Positions 15,287 through 19,880 of a stretch of 19,880 nt of DNA are shown piece after piece. Under the pieces are notes generated by a model. It had not been told where the DNA came from and searched no databases. It worked only from the letters and a program-made list of their open reading frames with translations. The stretch is taken from positions 1 to 19,880 of the forward strand of contig CAZRXY010000001.1 of assembly GCA_964604155.1 (NCBI GenBank). Reading direction: 5' to 3'. A program made the translations under genes and the position numbers. The stretch comes from Stygibacter sp964604155 (GTDB lineage: Bacteria; Cloacimonadota; Cloacimonadia; Cloacimonadales; TCS61). How positions within the stretch are numbered: position 1 is the first letter of the stretch; every line of letters starts with the position of its first letter.

Positions 15287-17137
15287 ATGATATTCAGAAG
15301 AATCGATGTTTTGCTGTGCTGCGGCTCAGGATGTGTCAGTGCCGGAGCCCTGAAATTAAAAACAAAACTCATTGAAGAAATTGCCAGACACAATATCTCG
15401 GAAGAGATCAATATTATTGAAACAGGATGTATGGGTCCCTGCGATGCAGGCCCTGTCATGCTCGTCTATCCCGAAGGCGTCTTTTACCAAAAACTCACCA
15501 TCGAAGATATTCCCGAACTCGTCGAAGAACATTTCATGAAAGGAAGACCCGTAAAAAGGCTTATGCTTAAAGAAAATGAAATCATCTATAAAACCCGAAA
15601 AGAACTGCCTTTCTATCAAAAACAGGTTAAAGTCGCTCTGGAAAATTGCGGCTATATTGATCCGGACAGCATTGAAGAATATATTGCCGTAGGCGGATAT
15701 GAAGCCATCGGAAAAGCTGTCACGGAGATGTCTCCACAGCAGACCATCCAGCTCGTTAAAGATAGCGGCTTACGCGGACGCGGCGGCGGCGGATTCCCCA
15801 CCTGGCTCAAATGGAATAATACTGCCGTTATAGATGATCCAATCAAATTCGTGATCTGTAATGGGGACGAAGGAGACCCCGGGGCCTTTATGGACCGCAG
15901 CCTCATGGAAGGCGACCCTCACCGCATCCTGGAAGGTATGATGATTGCTGCCTATGCCACCGGCGCATCAAAAGGATACTTTTATATCAGAGCAGAATAT
16001 CCTCTCGCCATAAAACGCATCAAACAGGCTATTGCTCAAGCTCATGAACTCGGCTTGATGGGCGATAATATCTTTGGCTCCGATTTCTGCTTCTATGCCG
16101 AAGTCCGCACCGGCGCAGGTGCCTTTGTCTGCGGCGAAGAAACTGCCCTTATTGCCTCTATTCAGGGAAAACGCGGACAGCCTGTCCCAAAACCACCTTT
16201 CCCAAGCCAGGAAGGGGTCTGGAAAAAACCTACTACCGTAAATAACGTCGAAACTCTTGCCAATCTACCTACTATTTTCCGCAAAGGTCCAAAATGGTTC
16301 GCAGACATGGGTACAAAATCAAGCCCCGGTACTAAAGTTTTTGCCCTCACCGGCGATGTGAAAAATACTGGACTCGTTGAAGTGCCTATGGGTATCACTA
16401 TCAGAGAGCTTATCTTCGATGTGGGCGGAGGAATGACCGGAGATAGTAATTTTAAAGCCGTACAACTCGGCGGTCCCTCCGGCGGCTGCCTCACTGCCGA
16501 ACACCTCGATACTCCCATCACCTATGAAACCCTCACAGAAAAAGGCGCCATGATGGGCTCCGGCGGCGTTATTGTCATGAATGATAAAAAATGTATGGTC
16601 AATGTAGCAAAATTTTTCCTCGAATTCAGCGTAGAAGAAAGCTGTGGCAAATGTGCACCCTGCCGGATAGGTCTAAAACAGCTCCACGCCATCCTCCAGC
16701 GTATCACTGAAGGCAATGGCGAAGAAAGCGACCTGGATTCTCTTATCAATATGGGCAATAGCATCATCCAAACCTCGCTCTGCGGTCTGGGAAAAACTGC
16801 CCCAAACCCTGTGCTCAGCACTATCAGATATTTCCGCAATGAATATGAAGCTCATATTAAAAATAAAAGCTGCCCCACTATGGTCTGCCAAAACCTTATG
16901 CACTTCTCAATTGATAAAACCAAATGTATCGGCTGCTCGCTTTGTGCCAGAAAGTGCCCCGTTGCCTGTATCTCCGGCAGCCGCCAGGATAAATATTCTA
17001 TTCACCAGATAGATTGCATCAAGTGCGGTAATTGCCTCGAAGTATGCCCCGTAGACGCGGTCAGCAAAATAAGTGGTATCTCCTCTGAAGTTATTGATCA
17101 TCTGGCCTCTCTCTCTGCTGATGATCTCTATAGCTAA
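15287..17137 (+). CDS. hydB: NuoF/HydB-like NADH-flavin subunit with extra iron-sulfur domains
   Basis: A 616-aa diaphorase subunit. In order: an N-terminal [2Fe-2S] thioredoxin-like domain (C11/C12, C16, C48, C52), the NuoF FMN/NADH domain, an SLBB segment, the NADH_4Fe-4S domain (C453, C456, C459, C499), and a C-terminal 2x[4Fe-4S] ferredoxin (C547, C550, C553, C557 and C577, C580, C583, C587). This architecture is that of HydB/HndC of electron-bifurcating hydrogenases rather than Complex I NuoF, which lacks the added domains. The glycine-rich motif is RGRGGGGFPTW (163-173), with Trp at a position usually small. AGGAGG at 15276-15281. Last gene of the operon. No HydA follows. Confidence 0.9.
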   Translation: MIFRRIDVLLCCGSGCVSAGALKLKTKLIEEIARHNISEEINIIETGCMGPCDAGPVMLVYPEGVFYQKLTIEDIPELVEEHFMKGRPVKRLMLKENEIIYKTRKELPFYQKQVKVALENCGYIDPDSIEEYIAVGGYEAIGKAVTEMSPQQTIQLVKDSGLRGRGGGGFPTWLKWNNTAVIDDPIKFVICNGDEGDPGAFMDRSLMEGDPHRILEGMMIAAYATGASKGYFYIRAEYPLAIKRIKQAIAQAHELGLMGDNIFGSDFCFYAEVRTGAGAFVCGEETALIASIQGKRGQPVPKPPFPSQEGVWKKPTTVNNVETLANLPTIFRKGPKWFADMGTKSSPGTKVFALTGDVKNTGLVEVPMGITIRELIFDVGGGMTGDSNFKAVQLGGPSGGCLTAEHLDTPITYETLTEKGAMMGSGGVIVMNDKKCMVNVAKFFLEFSVEESCGKCAPCRIGLKQLHAILQRITEGNGEESDLDSLINMGNSIIQTSLCGLGKTAPNPVLSTIRYFRNEYEAHIKNKSCPTMVCQNLMHFSIDKTKCIGCSLCARKCPVACISGSRQDKYSIHQIDCIKCGNCLEVCPVDAVSKISGISSEVIDHLASLSADDLYS

Positions 17138-17164
17138 TTTTTCAGCATAATCTCACCAATATTT

Positions 17165-17198
17165 AGCGGAACCACCCAGGTTCCGCTATTTTTTTTTC
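17165..17198 (+). terminator. Intrinsic terminator of the hydrogenase-accessory operon
   Basis: AGCGGAACC (17165-17173) and GGTTCCGCT (17179-17187) form a perfect 9-bp stem with the loop ACCCA, followed by a T-tract from 17189. It lies 27 nt after the hydB stop and closes the operon, so no further downstream gene appears to be co-transcribed. Confidence 0.92.
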
Positions 17199-17334
17199 CC
17201 GCAATCCATCCTGAAATCACCTACGCAAAAAATAATGTGCCGTAAAAATAGAAGATATCCCAAAATTTGTGCACTTTTATGCTGCATAAATTGAGAATTT
17301 GCAATGCTGCCATTTACAAAAGGGGGATCGCCAA

Positions 17335-17355
17335 CCCCGAGCTAAAAGCACGGGG
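17335..17355. repeat. Small dyad CCCCG-A-GCT-AAA-AGC-A-CGGGG
   Basis: Arms CCCCG/CGGGG enclose an A-A mismatch and an inner GCT/AGC stem with an AAA loop, so the dyad is symmetric. It is followed by TATTCATTCAAAATTCAAT. Such GC-rich dyads in AT-rich spacers often belong to REP-like interspersed repeats, but only one copy is visible here. Confidence 0.45.
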
Positions 17356-17601
17356 CTATTCATTCAAAATTCAATTTCACAATTCTCCAGCTAAATCTTG
17401 CCCATGGTCTTCAGACTCTCTACATGATAAATATTAATATTGCTCTTGCATAATAAGTCAAAAATAATAATGTGTTCAAAAAGGAAAACTAAGCAGGGCG
17501 TTCCTACATTATAATTGACTTAAGCATAACTGGATATCTCTCTTATTCTCTATTAGTTAAGACTTCTTCGGCAAATTATAATCAGGAAATACCAGCAAAA
17601 A

Positions 17602-17777
17602 AAAATTGGGCAGGTTTTGCATAACCAAAGCGAAATGCCCCACACATCACGCTCAGGCAGAAGGAAGAATGCTGCACAACGCCTTACCCAATTTTGCCCG
17701 TTTGGCGAGACCCTGTTTCGGATCAGCCAGAAAAAATTACATGGCTTCGAAGAACCACAGTGGGAGGTGAGACCCAC
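17602..17777. repeat. Structured non-coding segment, possible interspersed element
   Basis: AAAATTGGG (17602-17610) and CCCAATTTT (17687-17695) are a perfect 9-bp inverted pair 76 nt apart. Inside and after it lie smaller dyads (GGTT-TTGCAT-AACC at 17613-17626 and GTGGG/CCCAC at 17760-17777). The segment is GC-richer than its flanks. I do not recognise it. Confidence 0.3.
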
Positions 17778-18132
17778 ATGACAAAAGATAATCAACCAAG
17801 ACTATATGTCAATAATTTTTTACTTATAAGCTATAATTTTTATCTTTATGACTTAATGTATTGACGCTATGTCATGCACCATAATTGAATGTTTTTCTGC
17901 GAAAGTGGCACTATAACTTATTCTAAGAGATATTTATAATTTTATACAGGTATTTTATTTTGAAGAAAAAATATATTAAAAAAATACAGGTGGCTATCTC
18001 CACAGCTCTCTGCAGATAAGTAAACTATTAAAAGCTCATGCCGGCAAACTAATTCAGATATCCCGACACCCTCCCCTCTAAGCACAATTGATAGATTCCA
18101 CGCACCGGTTGCAGAATCAACTTGATCTGAAT

Positions 18133-18168
18133 AAAAAAAAGTGGCAGGATTTTGTGATCCTGCCACTT
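18133..18168 (-). terminator. Intrinsic terminator of the HU operon (minus strand)
   Basis: Read on the minus strand, AAGTGGCAGGAT and ATCCTGCCACTT form a perfect 12-bp stem with a 6-nt loop (18151-18156). A T-tract follows, corresponding to the eight A bases at 18133-18140 on the plus strand. It lies 78 nt past the small gene's stop. Confidence 0.9.
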
Positions 18169-18246
18169 TATAGGTCCGAGATGAATATCTTCCGCAGTAA
18201 CGGGAAGGTTCATCATAACCATTCTGACACAGCAGTAAAGCTGATG

Positions 18247-18339
18247 TTATTTTTTCTTTTTGTGCCGGTTCTTACGCAGTCTTTTTTTCCGCTTGTGGTT
18301 ATTGATCTTATAACCTTTCCGTTTTTTTCCGCAGGGCAT
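18247..18339 (-). CDS. 30-aa Lys/Arg-rich protein, bS22/mS38 (AURKAIP1/COX24)-like
   Basis: A 30-residue protein beginning MPCGKKRKGYKIN and continuing NHKRKKRLRKNRHKKKK, with about 18 Lys/Arg. This matches the tiny basic AURKAIP1/COX24-domain proteins, whose mycobacterial (bS22) and mitochondrial (mS38) members bind the small ribosomal subunit. ATG 18339 is chosen because GGAGG (18348-18344) is 4 nt upstream; an ATG at 18343 is in another frame and has no spacing. It starts 13 nt past the HU stop and its terminator follows, so it shares the HU transcript. The family match is by pattern, from memory, and the length is complete rather than truncated. Confidence 0.7.
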   Translation of the reverse strand: MPCGKKRKGYKINNHKRKKRLRKNRHKKKK

Positions 18340-18352
18340 TCATCCTCCAATT

Positions 18353-18637
18353 TTATTTGTTTGCAGAGTCAACTTCTTCTTTGAAAGCACGTGAAAATTT
18401 GAAAGTTGGCACAACGCGTTCCGGAACACTGACTTTTTCGTCTGTTTTGGGATTTCTTCCCAGTCGGGCTTTTCTTGTTTTAAGCTTAAAAGTACCAAAA
18501 CCTCTAATTTCGATATGATGTCCTTCTTCCATAGAATCTTTCACTGCATCCAAAAATGCATCAACTGCCAGGGCGACATCTTTGCGGATGATGCCTGTGG
18601 CATCAGCGACTTTCTTTACTAAATCAGCTTTAGTCAT
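18353..18637 (-). CDS. hup: HU-family DNA-binding protein
   Basis: A 94-aa nucleoid protein of the HU/IHF family that bends and compacts DNA as a dimer. It starts MTKADLVKKVADATG. The helical body carries DVALAVDAFLDAVKDSM, the saddle IEIRGFGTFKLKTRKARLGRNPKT, and the beta-arm tip has RNPKTDEKVSVPER. The arm contains the Pro that intercalates into DNA. Length is typical (about 90). It is co-transcribed with the small protein gene 13 nt downstream. Whether it is HU or IHF-like cannot be told from this sequence alone. Confidence 0.92.
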   Translation of the reverse strand: MTKADLVKKVADATGIIRKDVALAVDAFLDAVKDSMEEGHHIEIRGFGTFKLKTRKARLGRNPKTDEKVSVPERVVPTFKFSRAFKEEVDSANK

Positions 18638-18693
18638 AATTTATCTCCCAAATTCTTTTATCAGACTGACTATTTCTTGCAGGAGCAGATTCC

Positions 18694-18699
18694 TGTCAA
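18694..18699 (-). promoter_or_regulatory. Candidate -35 hexamer TTGACA upstream of HU
   Basis: A perfect TTGACA on the minus strand lies 57 nt before the HU start codon. The -10 at 16-18 nt spacing (GAAATA or neighbours) is poor. A partial dyad, CAGGA/TCCTG (18680-18684 and 18691-18695), overlaps it and could be an operator. Confidence 0.3.
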
Positions 18700-18814
18700 G
18701 AGCTTTTTATGTAATTTTATATATATAAGATAATTAGGGTAATATCCATTAGCAATGCCAAAATTCCGGCTTATCTAACGATAATAATCTTACTTTGGTA
18801 ATATTGAAAGAGGG

Positions 18815-18857
18815 GAGCGCCCCCTGCTAATGGGAGGGAGCAGTTATGGGGACGCTC
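18815..18857. other. GC-rich stem-loop just beyond the TrmB gene
   Basis: GAGCG (18815-18819) pairs with CGCTC (18853-18857), CCCC (18820-18823) with GGGG (18848-18851), and CTGCT (18824-18828) with AGCAG (18839-18843). A 10-nt loop and two small right-hand bulges (TTAT, A) complete a 14-bp stem. It lies at the 3' end of the trmB transcript with no clear T-tract after it, so it is a weak terminator, an RNA-stabilising element or a chance structure. Confidence 0.35.
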
Positions 18858-18875
18858 TTTGCTATGAGGAGGGAA

Positions 18876-19691
18876 TTATGTATTAAGTTCCTGCCGGAAT
18901 TCTTCCAGAGTGAAGCAACGCTGCCACTCCACCCAAAATGAATTAATCAGAGTGAGTGTGATCTCAGGATGCCTGATAAATGTGGCTGTATCGCTGTCAC
19001 AAAGATCATGATCGGCTGTGAGACGATAAAATACCGTTGTGTTATCAAAAATTACCATCTCCATAGGTAAATATCTGGTCAGCCGCACATCTTCTCCATA
19101 CTCTCTAAAGCTTTGCGCTACCTCTAATGAATGCCAGGGATCACTGCTATCAATCTGGAATATAGCTCGGTGCTTGATATGCTGCTTATCCAAAGGAAAT
19201 CCCGCTGTCATATTGCCCTTTTCACCATCGAATCTTATCTGATAAGGCGGCTTGTTAAAAGAAAATATCACTTCCCTGGTTAAATTCAGGTTTGCCCTAA
19301 GCCTCTTTCGAACTGCACTCTCAGAGCGGATAACCTCTATCAGCTTCTCGTCATCATGATTGTGATTCTCATTAACTAAAAATAATTGATGTAGCTGCGC
19401 AGATAACCTCTCTGTTATCCGCATCTTTCTGCCCAGATCAAGAGTAATCTCTCTAAACGCCAGCTCCGGATCCACAGGAACATAAGTTTTCACTCTATCT
19501 ATTACTTCCGTGCAAAAACCCTTGATAATCAAAGTCCTTAGCACATCGTAAATCTGCGTCCGAAATATCCCGGTTAGCTGAGATAACTCCCTGGCAGATA
19601 CCTTATAATGACCCAAAAGAGCGAGATATACCCTGGCTTCCAGCTCGGATAACCCAATACTGGTAAGCTCCACCATAAGTTTATCCGGCAT
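18876..19691 (-). CDS. TrmB-family transcriptional regulator
   Basis: A 271-aa regulator. An N-terminal winged helix-turn-helix (residues about 8-75) has the TrmB pattern: IGLSELEARVYLALL, then SARELSQLTGIFRTQIYDVL and a wing. A linker helix follows, then a regulatory domain of about 160 residues (QIRFDGEKGNMTAGF, WHSLEVAQSF, LTRYLPMEMVIFDN). TrmB proteins bind sugars or other effectors and repress or activate nearby genes. ATG 19691 has GGAGG at 19696-19700. The nested dyad just upstream may be its own operator. It is divergent from no gene in the window, so its target is not obvious. Confidence 0.82.
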   Translation of the reverse strand: MPDKLMVELTSIGLSELEARVYLALLGHYKVSARELSQLTGIFRTQIYDVLRTLIIKGFCTEVIDRVKTYVPVDPELAFREITLDLGRKMRITERLSAQLHQLFLVNENHNHDDEKLIEVIRSESAVRKRLRANLNLTREVIFSFNKPPYQIRFDGEKGNMTAGFPLDKQHIKHRAIFQIDSSDPWHSLEVAQSFREYGEDVRLTRYLPMEMVIFDNTTVFYRLTADHDLCDSDTATFIRHPEITLTLINSFWVEWQRCFTLEEFRQELNT

Positions 19692-19700
19692 TCTACCTCC

Positions 19701-19746
19701 GTTTTCGCTCCTTCTACGACATCTCTGTCGTCTCTAAAGCGAAAAC
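19701..19746 (-). promoter_or_regulatory. Nested perfect dyad overlapping the trmB promoter/leader
   Basis: Outer arms GTTTTCGCT/AGCGAAAAC (9 bp, 19701-19709 and 19738-19746) enclose inner arms ACGACA/TGTCGT (6 bp, 19716-19721 and 19726-19731). The internal segments are symmetric, 6 nt each side, and the loop is 4 nt (GAGA on the minus strand). The dyad abuts the GGAGG at 19700-19696. A perfect TTGACA at 19770-19765 with 17-nt spacing would put the -10 (TGTTTT, 3 of 6) at 19747-19742, overlapping the outer arm. Confidence 0.7.
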
Positions 19747-19764
19747 AAAAATTCCCCACAACAC

Positions 19765-19770
19765 TGTCAA
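19765..19770 (-). promoter_or_regulatory. Candidate -35 hexamer for trmB
   Basis: TTGACA on the minus strand, in the context AAAAACTTGACA, is a consensus -35. The -10 at 17-nt spacing is weak (TGTTTT). If real, the transcript would start inside the nested dyad. Confidence 0.4.
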
Positions 19771-19811
19771 GTTTTTTCTCGCACCCACCCCCGCACAAAC
19801 TCCAGCCAAAA

Positions 19812-19879
19812 TCACCCCATCCGGACTCATCACGCCATAACATAATTATGTTATGGCGTGATGAGTCCGGATGGGGTGA
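19812..19879. repeat. Perfect 68-nt palindrome with no loop at the window end
   Basis: The 34 bases 19812-19845 are exactly the reverse complement of 19846-19879, centred on CATAATTATG. The base pair beyond it (19811 and 19880) does not match. See findings. Confidence 0.97.
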
Positions 19880-19880
19880 G

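Larger units (their letters stand above)
17199..18132. other. Gene-free intergenic region between hydB and the HU operon
   Basis: No convincing coding sequence is visible on either strand. The 17553-17795 minus-strand reading frame is rich in Cys, Trp and Phe and lacks coding character. The region contains a mismatched perfect-symmetry dyad at 17335-17355, a structured segment at about 17602-17777 and AT-rich stretches, with no tRNA or CRISPR. Confidence 0.6.

Noticed and set aside
17690..17777. Possible tRNA
   Set aside because: A T-loop-like TTCGAA occurs near 17745, but no acceptor, D or anticodon stems fit around it.
17553..17795. Minus-strand 80-aa open frame in the gene-free region
   Set aside because: Very rich in Cys, Trp, Phe and Leu, with no ribosome site of note and no recognised domain. 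The stretch also carries dyads, so it reads as non-coding.
18088..18384. Plus-strand 98-aa frame over the HU operon end
   Set aside because: It runs antisense across the HU 3' end, the small basic gene and the terminator, with a low-complexity composition.
19574..19843. Minus-strand 89-aa frame at the window end
   Set aside because: It crosses the trmB start, the nested dyad and half of the terminal palindrome, and is Gly/Trp-rich with no domain.

Overview
The window looks like one contig of an uncultured, fermentative, Gram-negative-type anaerobe. A Cloacimonadota (WWE1)-like bacterium is my best guess, at moderate confidence. The pointers are a secreted gingipain-family (C25) protein ending in a FlgD-like type IX secretion (Por) sorting domain, a complete electron-bifurcating-hydrogenase-style accessory operon, an HU gene followed by a tiny Lys/Arg-rich ribosomal-type protein, and moderate AT-richness. 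Nearly every gene has a strong Shine-Dalgarno, often TTGGAGGAT, which argues against a true Bacteroidetes host. There is no rRNA, tRNA, phage, transposase or CRISPR array.

Layout. 1-325 is non-coding, with a (CAATCAC)4(CACTCAC)4 tandem repeat. 326-7454 (+) is a likely four-gene operon: secreted C25 protease-like protein, DUF1292 acidic protein, TauE/SafE permease and type-2 glycerate kinase. The spacings are 17 nt, an 8-nt overlap and 4 nt. 7580-10475 (+) holds a secreted TPR protein and an MTA/SAH-deaminase-like amidohydrolase, separated by a strong terminator that abuts the second gene's ribosome binding site.

10491-17198 (+) is the centrepiece: a promoter, nine tightly packed genes and a terminator. 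The order is DRTGG, RsbW-like ATPase, HydS-like [FeFe]-hydrogenase-related ferredoxin, DRTGG, PHP phosphoesterase, NuoE/HydC, histidine-kinase-type ATPase, HndB-like protein, NuoF/HydB. The diaphorase half (HydC+HydB) of a bifurcating hydrogenase is present with a large regulatory set, but no catalytic HydA is in the window. The HydS-like protein keeps the four Cys for the [4Fe-4S] part of the H-cluster but has lost the proton-transfer and second-shell residues. The HndB-like protein has lost every cysteine. I read the locus as a redox- or H2-responsive signalling module wired to an NADH/ferredoxin diaphorase (inference).

17199-18132 is gene-free and contains a small dyad and a roughly 200-nt structured segment. 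On the minus strand lie HU, then a 30-aa bS22/mS38 (AURKAIP1/COX24)-type protein and its terminator, and upstream a TrmB-family regulator whose leader carries a nested perfect dyad. The window ends in a perfect 68-nt palindrome with no loop, stopping one base before the end. This is most simply an assembly fold-back, so the last ~70 nt should be treated with caution.
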